64,000 nt of DNA from Neobacillus cucumis. Its GTDB lineage: Bacteria; Bacillota; Bacilli; Bacillales; Cytobacillaceae. The DNA is taken from assembly GCF_016908975.1 (NCBI RefSeq), contig NZ_JAFBEX010000013.1, positions 1 to 64,000 on the forward strand, read 5' to 3'. The position numbers and the translations under genes are program-made. Numbering within the stretch: position 1 is the stretch's first letter; each line of letters begins with the position of its first letter. Positions 32,832-42,927 of the stretch are shown here, piece after piece. A model generated the notes under the pieces. The model was not told where the DNA came from. It was given only the letters and a program-made list of their open reading frames with translations, and ran no database searches.

Positions 32832-33448
32832 GCGATATGAATTATCCTATCATGCTAAAACTTATTGGAAAAAAAGTAGTCGTGATCGGTGGTGGCAAGG
32901 TCGCGGAGCGAAAGGTACACAGCTTGCTTAGCACGGGTGCTGATGTGATGGTCGTAAGTCCCGAGACCACGGCTGCGATTCAACGTTTGTTTGAAGGTGG
33001 AAAAATTGTTTGGCAGAAAAAGGCTTTTTCTGCAGAAGATCTTCAGGATGCGGCGCTAATCTTTGCTGCAACGGATGATCATGAAATCAATCAGTCGGTC
33101 AAAGCTCTGGCTGGAAAACATCAGTTGGTAACCATGGCTGATGATCCAGACAACTCAGATTTTCATCTTCCTGCCCATGTCCAACGAGGCCGATTAAGTA
33201 TCGCGGTGTCAACGGGAGGGGCAAGCCCAACGCTTGCGAGGAAGTTGCGTACTTCGCTTGAACAGCAATTTGATGAGCGCTACGAAGAATATCTCGATTT
33301 TCTTTTTACCACAAGGCAATGGATTCTTAAAGAGGTGGACGATGCCTCTTTAAAAAGAAAACTATTAACAGCGATTGCTAGTGAAAATTTCTTAAACAGT
33401 CAAAATCGCCAAGAAGATTTCCGACTTTTATATGATAAATGGAACTAA
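32828..33448 (+). CDS. sirC: Precorrin-2 dehydrogenase (SirC/YlnF-like)
   Basis: A 206-residue NAD-dependent dehydrogenase converting precorrin-2 to sirohydrochlorin. The Rossmann motif KVVVIGGGKVAERK lies at about 15-28, and FAATDDHEIN and STGGASPTLARKLR are typical of the Met8/CysG dehydrogenase family. The length matches stand-alone SirC. No separate iron chelatase (SirB) gene follows, so iron insertion must be done by an enzyme encoded elsewhere. ATGA overlap with nasF. Confidence 0.9.
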   Translation: MSDMNYPIMLKLIGKKVVVIGGGKVAERKVHSLLSTGADVMVVSPETTAAIQRLFEGGKIVWQKKAFSAEDLQDAALIFAATDDHEINQSVKALAGKHQLVTMADDPDNSDFHLPAHVQRGRLSIAVSTGGASPTLARKLRTSLEQQFDERYEEYLDFLFTTRQWILKEVDDASLKRKLLTAIASENFLNSQNRQEDFRLLYDKWN

Positions 33449-33450
33449 GA

Positions 33451-33484
33451 GCGGGTGCCTTTAAAAAGGGCACTCGTTTTTTTA
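33451..33484 (+). terminator. Terminator after the nas-sirC operon
   Basis: GCGGGTGCC-TTT pairs with AAA-GGGCACTCGT (one bulge, one G-U), followed by TTTTTTTT. Confidence 0.85.
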
Positions 33485-33578
33485 TGGGTAAAATTTTGCC
33501 TCTTTTATTAAAGGGGGGAAATTTACCTATTTTAAAAAATTTTAAAAATAAATGGTTCCCTTTTCCAATAATGTGTTA

Positions 33579-33584
33579 TATAAT
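33579..33584 (+). promoter_or_regulatory. -10 element of aceB
   Basis: A perfect TATAAT 48 bp before the aceB start. No convincing -35 hexamer is seen at the right distance (TTCCCT at best), so the promoter may need an activator. Confidence 0.45.
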
Positions 33585-33632
33585 ACAAAACGAAGGATGT
33601 TTCTGTATTATAACAAAGAGGTGATCGAGTAC

Positions 33633-35225
33633 ATGTCGACGCAAACTACAGGCATTGAAGTGGTTGGGGCTTTAAAAGCCCAGTATGATGAGATTTTGAC
33701 ACCCGAGGCATTAAACTTAATTGAGGAATTAGAGCGCAATTTTGGTAGGCGCAGATTGGAACTGTTACAGTACAGAGAAAAACGTCAAGATGAAATTAAT
33801 ATTGGAAAACTTCCCGATTTTCTCCCTGAAACAAAACATATCCGCAACGGTGATTGGACAATTGCTCCTCTGCCAAAGGATCTCCAGGATCGACGGGTCG
33901 AAATTACAGGTCCTACCGATCGGAAAATGGTGATCAATGCGTTGAACTCAGGGGCAAAATTGTTTATGGCTGATTTTGAGGATGCCACTTCACCGACATG
34001 GGAGAGTATCATCGAAGGACAAATTAACTTAAGGGATGCAATCAATCGAACCATTTCCTTTGAAAATCCTAATGGAAAAAAATATATGCTTCATAAAGAA
34101 ACAGCAGTACTCATTGTTAGACCCCGAGGGCTGCATCTCGAAGAAAAACATGTGCTTTTAGATGGCAAGCCAATCTCCGGAAGCTTTTTCGATTTTGGAA
34201 TGTACTTTTTCCATAATGTAAAGAAATTACTTGCAAACGGCTCAGGACCTTATTTTTATCTGCCAAAGCTTGAGAGTCATTTGGAAGCCCGGCTATGGAA
34301 TAATGTATTTGTTTATACACAAGAGAAGTTAGGGATTCCTGAAGGAACCATTAAAGCAACGGTTTTAATTGAAACCATTTTAGCGGCCTTTGAAATGGAT
34401 GAAATCCTTTATGAGTTAAAACAGCACTCTGCTGGCTTAAACTGCGGGCGTTGGGATTATATTTTCAGCTATATTAAAAAGCTGCGTAACCAGCAGCAGG
34501 TTATTCTGCCAGATCGTTCGCAGGTAACCATGACGTCACCGTTTATGCGGTCCTATTCCCTATTAACCATTCAAACTTGTCATCGCCGCAAGGCTCCAGC
34601 TATGGGAGGCATGGCAGCTCAAATTCCTGTAAAAAACAACCCTAAGGCGAATGAGGAAGCATTTGCGAGGGTGCGAGCCGATAAGGAGCGGGAGGCTCGT
34701 GATGGTCATGATGGAACATGGGTCGCACATCCTGGTCTGGTGCCGGTCGCAATGGAAGTATTTAATCGCGAAATGCCAACCCCAAACCAGATTCATACAA
34801 AGAAACAGCAAAAAATATCGATTACCGCTGCTGACTTACTAGAAGTACCAAATGGCACGATCACCGAAGAGGGTGTCCGCACGAACATTAATGTAGGGAT
34901 TCAATATGTTGCCTCCTGGTTAAATGGAAGAGGCGCTGCCCCGATTCATCATTTGATGGAGGATGCAGCTACAGCGGAAATTTCACGGGCCCAATTATGG
35001 CAGTGGATCCGCCATCCAAAAGGCATTTTAAACGATGGTCGTAAAGTGACAGCTGAAATGTATGAGCAATTAAAGCAAGAAGAGTTGGAGAAAATTAAGC
35101 TCGAGGTCGGCTCTGAAACCTTTGAAAAGGAGCGCTTTGCTGAAGCCGTACAACTATTTGACCGCTTAATCTTGAATGATGAGTTTATTGACTTCTTAAC
35201 ACTGCCTGGTTATGAGCAGCTATAG
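33633..35225 (+). CDS. aceB: Malate synthase A
   Basis: Glyoxylate-shunt enzyme condensing glyoxylate and acetyl-CoA to malate. The ATG at 33633 ([12 protein letters not shown]) follows AGAGGTGATC and gives 530 residues, the usual size. An upstream in-frame ATG at 33552 would add 27 unrelated residues. Signatures are [28 protein letters not shown] and [13 protein letters not shown], plus [11 protein letters not shown]. It is followed 36 bp later by aceA. B. subtilis lacks this shunt, while the B. cereus group and many other bacilli have it. Confidence 0.97.
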   Translation: MSTQTTGIEVVGALKAQYDEILTPEALNLIEELERNFGRRRLELLQYREKRQDEINIGKLPDFLPETKHIRNGDWTIAPLPKDLQDRRVEITGPTDRKMVINALNSGAKLFMADFEDATSPTWESIIEGQINLRDAINRTISFENPNGKKYMLHKETAVLIVRPRGLHLEEKHVLLDGKPISGSFFDFGMYFFHNVKKLLANGSGPYFYLPKLESHLEARLWNNVFVYTQEKLGIPEGTIKATVLIETILAAFEMDEILYELKQHSAGLNCGRWDYIFSYIKKLRNQQQVILPDRSQVTMTSPFMRSYSLLTIQTCHRRKAPAMGGMAAQIPVKNNPKANEEAFARVRADKEREARDGHDGTWVAHPGLVPVAMEVFNREMPTPNQIHTKKQQKISITAADLLEVPNGTITEEGVRTNINVGIQYVASWLNGRGAAPIHHLMEDAATAEISRAQLWQWIRHPKGILNDGRKVTAEMYEQLKQEELEKIKLEVGSETFEKERFAEAVQLFDRLILNDEFIDFLTLPGYEQL

Positions 35226-35261
35226 GATTTTATTTTAATAGATTCATAGGAGGAATTAAAA

Positions 35262-36545
35262 ATGACAGATACAAGAACTGCGCAATTACAAGAAAGCTGG
35301 GAAATGGATAGCCGTTGGAAAGGGATTACTAGACCATATACTGCCGAGGACGTGTTGAAGCTTCGGGGTTCGATTGATATTGAACATACTCTGGCTCGGA
35401 AGGGGGCAGAAAAGCTGTGGAAGCTATTAAATGAAGAAGATTATATTCATGCACTTGGAGCGTTAACGGGTAACCAGGCTGTTCAGCAAGTGAAAGCAGG
35501 TCTGAAGGCCATCTACTTGAGTGGCTGGCAGGTTGCTGCTGATGCGAACCTATCCGGACATATGTATCCGGACCAAAGCTTGTACCCAGCTAACAGCGTT
35601 CCGAGTGTGGTAAAACGGATTAATCAAGCCCTGCAGCGCGCCGATCAAATCCATCATTCAGAGGGGGATCATTCCATTGACTGGTTTGCACCGATTGTAG
35701 CCGACGCTGAAGCTGGTTTTGGCGGACAGTTAAACTGTTTTGAACTCATGAAAGGCATGATTGAGGCAGGGGCGTCAGGTGTTCACTTTGAAGACCAGCT
35801 GTCTTCTGAGAAAAAATGTGGTCACTTGGGCGGTAAGGTGCTGCTGCCAACCCAAACAGCCGTGCGCAACTTGATTGCTGCTCGTTTGGCTGCTGATGTA
35901 ATGGGAGTTCCAACGGTTCTTGTTGCTCGGACGGATGCAAATGCGGCTGATTTGATTACAAGTGATATTGATCCAATTGATGCACCATTTATAACAGGAG
36001 AACGGACTCCGGAAGGCTTTTTCCGTACGAAGGCAGGAATTGATCAGGCAATCGCCCGTGGTTTAGCCTACGCGCCATATGCCGACCTGATTTGGTGTGA
36101 GACTTCCGAGCCAAATATTGAGGAGGCACGGAAGTTTGCGGAAGCGATCCATGAGCAGTTCCCTGGTAAACTATTAGCTTATAATTGTTCGCCATCGTTT
36201 AACTGGAAAAAGAAATTAGATCAAGAGACGATTGCAAGGTTCCAAGAGGAGCTCGGCAAAATGGGCTACAAGTTCCAGTTTGTCACGCTTGCTGGTTTCC
36301 ATGCTTTGAATCACGGTATGTTTGAGCTTGCCCGAGGTTATCGGGATCGCGGTATGGCTGCTTACTCGGAGCTGCAGCAAGCTGAGTTTGACAGCGAGCA
36401 ATATGGCTATACGGCGACACGCCATCAGCGTGAAGTGGGAACAGGTTACTTTGACCAGGTGTCAATGGTGATTTCAGGCGGAACTTCGTCGACTACGGCC
36501 TTGAAGGGGTCAACGGAAGTAGAGCAGTTTACTGGTAATAAATAA
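35262..36545 (+). CDS. aceA: Isocitrate lyase
   Basis: Splits isocitrate to succinate and glyoxylate, feeding AceB. The 427 residues match bacterial isocitrate lyases. Catalytic KKCGHLGGK is present at about 186-194, with [21 protein letters not shown] near the N-terminus, [13 protein letters not shown] and YNCSPSFNW. It has a strong ribosome binding site (AGGAGGAATT) and forms the aceBA operon, closed by a strong terminator. Confidence 0.97.
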   Translation: MTDTRTAQLQESWEMDSRWKGITRPYTAEDVLKLRGSIDIEHTLARKGAEKLWKLLNEEDYIHALGALTGNQAVQQVKAGLKAIYLSGWQVAADANLSGHMYPDQSLYPANSVPSVVKRINQALQRADQIHHSEGDHSIDWFAPIVADAEAGFGGQLNCFELMKGMIEAGASGVHFEDQLSSEKKCGHLGGKVLLPTQTAVRNLIAARLAADVMGVPTVLVARTDANAADLITSDIDPIDAPFITGERTPEGFFRTKAGIDQAIARGLAYAPYADLIWCETSEPNIEEARKFAEAIHEQFPGKLLAYNCSPSFNWKKKLDQETIARFQEELGKMGYKFQFVTLAGFHALNHGMFELARGYRDRGMAAYSELQQAEFDSEQYGYTATRHQREVGTGYFDQVSMVISGGTSSTTALKGSTEVEQFTGNK

Positions 36546-36558
36546 TGGATGTGTGTGG

Positions 36559-36592
36559 TCCTTCTCTCCGGGTGGAGAGGAGGATTTTTTTG
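36559..36592 (+). terminator. aceBA terminator
   Basis: TCCTTCTCTCC pairs with GGAGAGGAGGA around GGGT, followed by TTTTTTTGA. Confidence 0.95.
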
Positions 36593-36616
36593 AGTTCGTG
36601 AGGGTGCGCGTACGTG

Positions 36617-37246
36617 TACTCTCGGATGGGGTGTGGATACTCTCGGATAGGGTGGGTGTACTCGGGGATAAGGAGAGAATACTCTCGAGAAGGTTGGTTA
36701 CTCTCGGATGAGACGACGATACTCTCGGCTAGGGTGAGTGTACTCGGGGATAAGGAGAGAATACTCTCGAGAGGTGTGGTTACTCTCGGATAAGACGACG
36801 ATACTCTCGGATAGGGCGCGTGTACTCGCGGATAAGGAGAGAATACTCTCGAGAGGTGTGGTTACTCTCGGATAAGACGATGAAACTCTCGACTAGGGTG
36901 AGTGTACTCGCGGATAAGGAGAGAATACTCTCGAGAGGTGTGGTTACTCTCAGATAAGACGACGAAACTCTCGGATAGGGCGCGTGTACTCGCGGATAAG
37001 GAGAGAATACTCTCGAGAGGTGTGGTTATTCTCGGATAAGACGACGATACTCTCGGATAGGGCGCGTGTACTCGCGGATAAGGAGAGAATACTCTCGAGA
37101 GGTGTGGTTATTCTTGGATGAGGAGAGGATACTCTTGGATGAGACGACGATACTCTCGGATGGGGTGAGTGTACTCTCGGATAAGAAGGCAATACTCTCG
37201 GATGATGTGCGGATACTCGCGCTTAAGATAAAAACTCTCGGTAGAG
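36617..37246. repeat. Hierarchical tandem repeat: 21/19-bp units in 82-bp blocks
   Basis: About 30 units beginning TACTC. Four unit types recur in order: A (TACTCTCGGATAAGACGACG, 21 bp), B (TACTCTCGGATAGGGCGCGT, 21), C (TACTCGCGGATAAGGAGAGA, 21) and D (TACTCTCGAGAGGTGTGGT, 19), making an 82-bp higher-order unit. Five complete blocks start at 36699, 36781, 36863, 36945 and 37027. Looser single units flank them on both sides (36617-36698 and 37109-37246). Each D contains the perfect palindrome CTCTCGAGAG. No credible gene is encoded; open frames on either strand only echo the repeat. Confidence 0.97.
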
Positions 37247-37374
37247 GAAGCTCACTGGCGTAACCCCAAAATACTGGCGTCGCCACCCCAACTGCCCAAA
37301 ACCATGTTTGGTACGGAACACTTTTTCCTGTATCATCATACATAATAATAGCCTTTTACATGGAGATGATAACA

Positions 37375-37806
37375 TTGGAAAGGAAAACCGTTGAAGACGT
37401 CTTGCAGCAAGGCATCTACGGACCATTGGAAACCAAACCAGAAGAGCGCCGCAAATACCTAGGAACCTTACGCGAGCGAATCATTCTCGCACTAACCAAA
37501 AGCCAGGTTGCGGAAACGAACCCTTATCCCGAAGTCCAGCAATCCATGAAGGAGTATCCTAAGGCACAGCTTTTACTAAATGGAAACATGACCTATGAAG
37601 AGCTATCCAAATACGTAAAACTAGCTGCTAAAAATAAAATTGAACATAAGATTGTAACCAATAAAGAGCATGACACAGATATCGGGCTAGTGTTAACTAT
37701 GAACCATGCAATAGACAAAGAAGAGATATACATCACCAAAAAAGTACAGATTACGGAAATGCATGCAGAAAAAAAGAGTCTTTTTGCTAAATTATTTAGG
37801 CGATAA
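37375..37806 (+). CDS. yueI: DUF1694 protein, YueI-like
   Basis: A 143-residue cytosolic protein matching B. subtilis YueI: LQQGIYGPLETKPEERRKYLGTLRERI at the N-terminus and LLLNGNMTYEE in the middle. Function is unknown. The TTG at 37375 is preferred because GGAGATGA (37362-37369) is correctly placed for it. ATGs at 37360 and 37366 overlap that site. In B. subtilis yueI lies next to the nicotinate salvage genes; here those genes are 13 kb away, so the cluster is split. A bidirectional terminator follows. Confidence 0.88.
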   Translation: MERKTVEDVLQQGIYGPLETKPEERRKYLGTLRERIILALTKSQVAETNPYPEVQQSMKEYPKAQLLLNGNMTYEELSKYVKLAAKNKIEHKIVTNKEHDTDIGLVLTMNHAIDKEEIYITKKVQITEMHAEKKSLFAKLFRR

Positions 37807-37807
37807 A

Positions 37808-37850
37808 AAGAAAAGTGTGTGATTCAACTAGACAATCACACACTTTTCTT
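37808..37850. terminator. Bidirectional terminator
   Basis: A perfect 17-bp stem, AAGAAAAGTGTGTGATT with its exact complement, around a 9-nt loop. T-rich tails on both strands serve the converging yueI-like and OsmC-like genes. Confidence 0.95.
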
Positions 37851-37853
37851 TTG

Positions 37854-38309
37854 CTATTCAGCAACAGCCACTTCAACCTTAGCCTGCAGTTCCATCTTCA
37901 CATTCCCTTGAATCGCGCGGCTGATCATACAGGAGGTTTCCGCTTTATGAGTGAGCTTTTCTGCTAATGCCACCTCTTTTACAGACGCATTCGCCTTCAA
38001 GACTACATGTGGACGATGAATTATTTTTAAATAAGTAAAAACGCCTCCGGTTACATCGACAATTCCCTCTGATTCCATTGTTAATGATTCCTTCTCGAGC
38101 CCAGCCCGCTCCATCATCGCTGCAAGGGTAATAACGTAACAAGTTGCAGCAGCTCCAAGGAGCATTTCATCCGGATTTGTACCCACACCCGGTCCGTCCA
38201 TCTCCGGAGGGATGGATATTTTTGTTTTTAAATTTCCAGACTCGATTTCGCCAATATCATTTCGTAGGCCCGGCCAGTTGGCTGTTAAGTGAAAGTGATG
38301 CTCTGCCAT
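37854..38309 (-). CDS. OsmC/Ohr-family protein
   Basis: A 151-residue OsmC-fold protein, a family of thiol-dependent peroxidases for organic hydroperoxides. Two conserved cysteines are seen: AAATCYVITLAAMMERAG (about 53-70) and AETSCMISRAIQGN (about 122-135). The ATG at 38309 (MAEHHFHLTANWPG) follows TGGAGGAATTT. An ATG 15 bp upstream overlaps the ribosome binding site. It resembles the YhfA/SACOL1771-type OsmC group rather than classical Ohr. It is single-gene, facing yueI. Confidence 0.88.
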   Translation of the reverse strand: MAEHHFHLTANWPGLRNDIGEIESGNLKTKISIPPEMDGPGVGTNPDEMLLGAAATCYVITLAAMMERAGLEKESLTMESEGIVDVTGGVFTYLKIIHRPHVVLKANASVKEVALAEKLTHKAETSCMISRAIQGNVKMELQAKVEVAVAE

Positions 38310-38402
38310 GCAAAATTCCTCCAACTTAGAATTTTATCCCCACTTCATTAGACAACTATGTTATGGTATTGTTTGATACTTAAAAAATGGAGCAGTAAAT
38401 AA

Positions 38403-38882
38403 ATGAAAATCATTTCAAAAATCGTCCTATTTTTTATACTGTGTATATATATAGCCGTACTTTCGAAATTTATTTTATTCAAATATATTCCGTTATCGCA
38501 AATAATTGAGCATTTTAATTTTACATATGATGAATACCATTGGCGGGACAATAACTTTGTACCCTTTAAGACGATTAAATTCTATTTATACCTAGCAGAT
38601 GTTAACCCAAGTATCCGAATTGAGAATTTGGCAGGGAATATCATTGGTTTTTCGCCATTCGGTTTTATCTTACCATTGCTTTCAAAAAGATTTCAAAAAT
38701 TAAGCAGGGTCACTCTTGCCACCCTTTTTTTTAGTTTAACCTTTGAAATGATTCAACTGATTTTTGAATTTGGCAGTTTTGATGTCGATGATATAATCTT
38801 AAATACCATAGGTGGAATCTTAGGTTATATACCTATTAAAATAATTTTGTCCATTGTGAAGTACAAGGGAAAAACCCAATGA
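38403..38882 (+). CDS. VanZ-like membrane protein
   Basis: A 159-residue membrane protein with an N-terminal span (residues 5-28), two central spans and a C-terminal span. NLAGNIIGFSPFGFILPLL, FEMIQLIF and FDVDDIILNTIGGILGY are the typical VanZ-family motifs. VanZ of the vancomycin clusters gives low-level teicoplanin resistance by an unclear route; genomic VanZ-like proteins are common in bacilli and nothing here links it to resistance. The ribosome binding site is TGGAGCAG. No operon partners. Confidence 0.85.
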   Translation: MKIISKIVLFFILCIYIAVLSKFILFKYIPLSQIIEHFNFTYDEYHWRDNNFVPFKTIKFYLYLADVNPSIRIENLAGNIIGFSPFGFILPLLSKRFQKLSRVTLATLFFSLTFEMIQLIFEFGSFDVDDIILNTIGGILGYIPIKIILSIVKYKGKTQ

Positions 38883-38995
38883 CTCTTTTATTCCGAGCCA
38901 CGGGTGTTTTTTCACGCAGTCACACATCCTATTTGTTAAAATATAAAATCATAATCTAAAACTCTTTCTGTTTGTTAATACTGAAGAATGAATCA

Positions 38996-39025
38996 TTGCG
39001 GTAACGCAGAAAAGTCTGGTATTAT
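38996..39025 (+). promoter_or_regulatory. Promoter of gatCAB
   Basis: TTGCGG (38996-39001) and extended -10 TGGTATTAT (TATTAT 39020-39025), 18 bp apart, about 40 bp before gatC. Confidence 0.65.
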
Positions 39026-39063
39026 CAATTATAAAATGATAAAGGGAAAAGGAGGTCAAAATG

Positions 39064-39357
39064 ATGTCACGAATTTCAAACGAGCAAGTAAAACACGTTG
39101 CTAACCTGGCACGATTAGCTGTTACGGAAGAAGAAGTCGAAAAATTTACAAAACAATTGGACAAGATTATTACTTTTGCAGAACAGTTAAATGAATTGGA
39201 TACGGAAAATGTAAAGCCTACATACCATGTCCTTGATATGAAAAATGTATTGCGCGAGGACGTTCCACAAAAAGGATTGCCACGTGAAGAAGTACTTAAA
39301 AATGCACCGGAGCATCAAGACGGTCAAATTAAGGTACCATCGATTTTGGGAGAGTAA
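39064..39357 (+). CDS. gatC: Asp/Glu-tRNA amidotransferase subunit C
   Basis: Small stabilising subunit of the GatCAB complex that amidates Glu-tRNA(Gln) and Asp-tRNA(Asn). The ATG at 39064 ([20 protein letters not shown]) is 97 residues long and 7 nt from GGAGGT. A second ATG directly before it (39061) is too close. The C-terminal [19 protein letters not shown] is characteristic. It is the first gene of gatCAB. Confidence 0.96.
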   Translation: MSRISNEQVKHVANLARLAVTEEEVEKFTKQLDKIITFAEQLNELDTENVKPTYHVLDMKNVLREDVPQKGLPREEVLKNAPEHQDGQIKVPSILGE

Positions 39358-39369
39358 GGAGTGAAAAAA

Positions 39370-40827
39370 GTGAGTCTTTTTGATTATAAAGTTTCAGACC
39401 TTCATGAATTAATACATAAGAAGGAAGTAACCGTGTCCGACCTTGTGGAAGAATCGTATAAGCGAATCGGCCAGGTCGAAGAGAAGGTTCAGGCATTTTT
39501 AACCCTGGATGAAGAAAGAGCCCGGGCAACTGCAAAGTCACTAGATGAAAAGATGAACTCTGGTGATTCACGAGGCCTGTTATTTGGCATGCCGATTGGT
39601 GTGAAAGATAACATCGTTACCAAAGGATTGCGCACTACTTGTGCAAGTAAAATCCTTGAAAATTTTGATCCGATTTATGATGCAACGGTCGTTCAGAAAT
39701 TGCAGCAAGCGGAAACCGTCACGATTGGTAAGTTAAATATGGACGAGTTTGCGATGGGATCATCAAACGAGAATTCTCACTATCAAAAAACACGTAATCC
39801 GTGGAACCTCGAGCGAGTACCAGGTGGTTCTTCAGGTGGTTCCGCAGCATCGGTAGCTTCAGGGGAAGTCCTTTTTTCCTTAGGTTCTGATACTGGTGGT
39901 TCAATCCGTCAGCCGGCGTCTTTTTGCGGTGTCGTAGGGATGAAACCAACTTATGGTCGTGTATCTCGCTTTGGTCTAGTTGCCTTTGCTTCATCGCTTG
40001 ACCAAATCGGACCAATTACAAGAACAGTAGAAGACAATGCCTATTTATTACAAGCGATTTCTGGATTAGACCCAATGGACTCCACATCTGCAAATGTTGA
40101 CGTTCCTAATTTTGCGTCTGCCTTAACAGGTGATATTAAAGGTCTAAAAATTGCGGTGCCAAAAGAATACTTAGGTGAGGGTGTAACAGAAGCGGTTCGC
40201 CAATCTGTCATGAATTCATTAAAGGTTCTTGAAAGTCTTGGCGCTGTCTGGGAAGAAGTTTCCCTGCCACATTCAAAGTACGCACTAGCGACCTATTATT
40301 TACTTTCCTCATCTGAAGCGTCAGCCAACCTAGCCCGTTTTGACGGTGTTCGTTATGGCTATCGTACTCAAGATGCAGAAAGTTTAATTGAATTATACAA
40401 AAAGACACGTGCAGAAGGTTTCGGTGACGAGGTTAAACGCCGAATTATGCTTGGTACGTTCGCACTTAGCTCAGGTTATTATGATGCTTATTATAAAAAA
40501 GCACAGCAGGCTCGGACGCTAATTAAAAAGGATTTTGAAGATGTATTTGAAAACTATGATGTGATTGTTGGACCGACAACACCAACCCCTGCGTTTAAAA
40601 TTGGGGAAAACATCGATGATCCGTTAACCATGTATATTAATGATATTTTAACAATTCCAGTAAACCTTGCGGGCGTACCGGGAATTTCGATTCCATGCGG
40701 GTTTGACGCAGGGTTACCGCTAGGATTGCAAATCATTGGTAAGCATTTTGATGAAGCGACCATTTATCGAGTTGCCCATGCGTTTGAGCAGGCAACAGAC
40801 TTTCATAAACAGAAGCCGGAATTGTAG
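39370..40827 (+). CDS. gatA: Asp/Glu-tRNA amidotransferase subunit A
   Basis: Glutaminase subunit of GatCAB, an amidase-signature enzyme. The GTG at 39370 ([14 protein letters not shown]) follows AAGGAG (39357-39362) and gives 485 residues, equal to B. subtilis GatA; a GTG at 39361 overlaps that site. The Ser-Ser-Lys catalytic residues lie in [10 protein letters not shown] and [14 protein letters not shown] followed by [15 protein letters not shown]. It begins 12 bp after gatC. Confidence 0.97.
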   Translation: MSLFDYKVSDLHELIHKKEVTVSDLVEESYKRIGQVEEKVQAFLTLDEERARATAKSLDEKMNSGDSRGLLFGMPIGVKDNIVTKGLRTTCASKILENFDPIYDATVVQKLQQAETVTIGKLNMDEFAMGSSNENSHYQKTRNPWNLERVPGGSSGGSAASVASGEVLFSLGSDTGGSIRQPASFCGVVGMKPTYGRVSRFGLVAFASSLDQIGPITRTVEDNAYLLQAISGLDPMDSTSANVDVPNFASALTGDIKGLKIAVPKEYLGEGVTEAVRQSVMNSLKVLESLGAVWEEVSLPHSKYALATYYLLSSSEASANLARFDGVRYGYRTQDAESLIELYKKTRAEGFGDEVKRRIMLGTFALSSGYYDAYYKKAQQARTLIKKDFEDVFENYDVIVGPTTPTPAFKIGENIDDPLTMYINDILTIPVNLAGVPGISIPCGFDAGLPLGLQIIGKHFDEATIYRVAHAFEQATDFHKQKPEL

Positions 40828-40841
40828 GAGGTGGAGAAACA

Positions 40842-42269
40842 ATGGAATTTGAAACAGTGATTGGACTTGAGGTCCATGTTGAGTTAAAAACCGATTCAAA
40901 AATTTTTTCAGCGAGCCCAAACCACTTTGGCGCTGAGCCCAATACCAATACAAGTGTAATCGACCTTGGTTACCCGGGCGTCCTGCCTGTCCTCAATAAG
41001 AAGGCAGTTGAATTTGGCATGAAGGCAGCCATGGCCTTGAATTGTCAGGTTGCCACACATACGAAATTTGACCGAAAGAATTATTTTTATCCGGATAACC
41101 CGAAAGCTTATCAAATCTCACAATTTGACCAGCCAATTGGCGAGCATGGCTGGATTGAAATTGAAGTGAATGGCTATACAAAAAAAATCGGTATCACACG
41201 AATTCATTTAGAAGAGGACGCTGGCAAGCTGAACCATGAAAAAGGTTATTCCTTGTGTGATTACAACCGTCAAGGAACGCCGCTAGTCGAAATCGTTTCT
41301 GAGCCGGATATTCGCACACCGGATGAAGCCTATGCTTACTTGGAAAAATTAAAATCAATTATCCAATATACAGGTGTTTCCGATTGTAAAATGGAAGAGG
41401 GATCACTTCGCTGTGACGCCAATATTTCCATCCGTCCATTTGGACAGGAAGAGTTCGGAACGAAAACCGAATTAAAGAACTTGAATTCATTCAACTTTGT
41501 CCGTAAGGGTCTTGAATATGAAGAAAAACGCCAGCGGGAAGTGGTTTCTTCAGGCGGAACCATCGACCAGGAAACACGCCGTTTTGATGAAGCAACTGGG
41601 TCCACAATTTTAATGAGGGTAAAAGAAGGGTCAGACGACTATCGTTACTTCCCTGAGCCAGATTTGTGTGATTTATATATCGATGAAGACTGGAAGGCAC
41701 GGATTCGTGCTGAAATCCCTGAGCTTCCGGACCAGCGCCAAAAGCGTTATATTGAAGAGCTTGGCTTACCTGTTTATGATGCCAAAGTATTGACGGTAAC
41801 GAAAGAAATGGCCGATTTCTTTGAGGCGACAGTTAGCGGCGGTGCTGATGCGAAGCTTGCTTCGAACTGGGTTATGGGTGATGTGTCTGCATACTTAAAT
41901 GCTGAGAGTAAAGAACTTGATCAGGTGGCGCTAACTCCGGAAGGGTTAGCAGGCATGATTAAGTTGATTGAAAATGGAACGATTTCTTCTAAGATTGCCA
42001 AAACTGTTTTTAAAGAGTTAATTGAAAATGGCGGCGATGCGGAGCAAATCGTGAAGGATAAAGGACTTGTGCAAATTTCGGATGAAGGCACACTTCTTAA
42101 GATTATTGCAGAAGTACTTGATGCTAATCCGAAATCAGTGGAAGATTTCAAGGATGGAAAAAATAAGGCCGTTGGTTTCTTAGTTGGTCAGTTGATGAAA
42201 GCGACTAAAGGGCAAGCCAATCCGCAAATGGTCAATAAATTGTTACAACAGGAATTACAAAAACGATAA
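40842..42269 (+). CDS. gatB: Asp/Glu-tRNA amidotransferase subunit B
   Basis: Kinase/transamidase subunit that phosphorylates the misacylated tRNA and receives ammonia from GatA. The 475 residues are the usual length. Signatures are [19 protein letters not shown], the [18 protein letters not shown] block and LRCDANIS, plus the C-terminal YqeY-like tRNA-binding helices ([18 protein letters not shown]). The ribosome binding site is TAGGAGGTGG. Terminator after the stop. Confidence 0.97.
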   Translation: MEFETVIGLEVHVELKTDSKIFSASPNHFGAEPNTNTSVIDLGYPGVLPVLNKKAVEFGMKAAMALNCQVATHTKFDRKNYFYPDNPKAYQISQFDQPIGEHGWIEIEVNGYTKKIGITRIHLEEDAGKLNHEKGYSLCDYNRQGTPLVEIVSEPDIRTPDEAYAYLEKLKSIIQYTGVSDCKMEEGSLRCDANISIRPFGQEEFGTKTELKNLNSFNFVRKGLEYEEKRQREVVSSGGTIDQETRRFDEATGSTILMRVKEGSDDYRYFPEPDLCDLYIDEDWKARIRAEIPELPDQRQKRYIEELGLPVYDAKVLTVTKEMADFFEATVSGGADAKLASNWVMGDVSAYLNAESKELDQVALTPEGLAGMIKLIENGTISSKIAKTVFKELIENGGDAEQIVKDKGLVQISDEGTLLKIIAEVLDANPKSVEDFKDGKNKAVGFLVGQLMKATKGQANPQMVNKLLQQELQKR

Positions 42270-42275
42270 TAGGGA

Positions 42276-42307
42276 AGCTGGCAGAATTGATTCTGTCAGC
42301 TTTTTTA
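42276..42307 (+). terminator. gatCAB terminator
   Basis: AGCTGGCAGAAT pairs with ATTCTGTCAGCT (one G-U), followed by TTTTTTATT. Confidence 0.95.
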
Positions 42308-42344
42308 TTGGGTGTGCTGCTTGAAGACAATATCGGTAGAAAAG

Positions 42345-42775
42345 GAAGCAAAGTGTCTACAAGAAGGGTCTTTGAGGACAAAATCAATAAAAGAATGAAG
42401 CGAAGTGTCTACAAGAAGGGTCTTTGAGGACAAAATCAGTAAAAGAACGAAGCAAAGTGTCTACAAGAAGGGTCTTTAAGAACAAAATCAGTAAAAGAAC
42501 GAGCGAAGTGTCTTCAAGAAGGGTCTTTGAGGACAAAATCAGTAAAAGAACGAAGCGAAGTGTTTTCAAGAAGGGTCTTTGAGGACAAAATCAGTAAAAG
42601 AACGAAGCAAAGTGTCTTCAAGGAGGGTCCTTGAGGACAAAATCAGTAAAAGAAGGAAGCAAAGTGTCTTCAAGAAGGGTCTTTGAGGACAAAATCAGTA
42701 AAAGAACGAGCGAAGTGTCCTCAAGAAGGGGCTTTGAGGAAGAATCAGTATAAGAACGAAGCAAAATGTCTCCAG
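42345..42775. repeat. Tandem array of 51/52-bp units, about eight copies
   Basis: GTGTCT-like landmarks occur at 42353, 42405, 42457, 42508, 42560, 42612, 42664, 42715 and 42766, giving periods of 52,52,51,52,52,52,51,51. Consensus segments: GAAGCRAAGTGTCTWCAAGA, AGGGTCTTTGAGGACAAAAT and CAGTAAAAGAAC. The unit is unrelated in sequence to the 52-bp array at 14450. It is AG-rich on the plus strand, with no conserved reading frame. With the following stretch to 43245 it makes a gap of about 1 kb without a gene. Confidence 0.95.
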
Positions 42776-42927
42776 GTAGGTTCCATGGTCTAATCACATC
42801 ATAATTTAAAATCGTCAATGAACTCATAAATCAAAGTCTTTTATTATAGTGTATGTCGAAACATGTCTCGACATTCTTTTCCCGGGAAATGGGGGAAAGT
42901 CTTTTGGTTGTAAGGGTAATTGTGTTT

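Noticed and set aside
36950..37343. Open frames on the minus strand through the 82-bp repeat, reading like SLLIREYTRPIREYRR
   Set aside because: They are translations of the tandem repeat, lack ribosome binding sites, and the 82-bp period would change frame at every block.
38403..38882. VanZ-like gene as evidence of glycopeptide resistance
   Set aside because: No vanHAX, vanY or two-component genes are nearby; VanZ-like proteins are common in bacilli without resistance.
42384..42827. Minus-strand open frames through the 52-bp array after gatB
   Set aside because: They are repeat translations without ribosome binding sites, and the 51/52-bp period breaks the frame between units.
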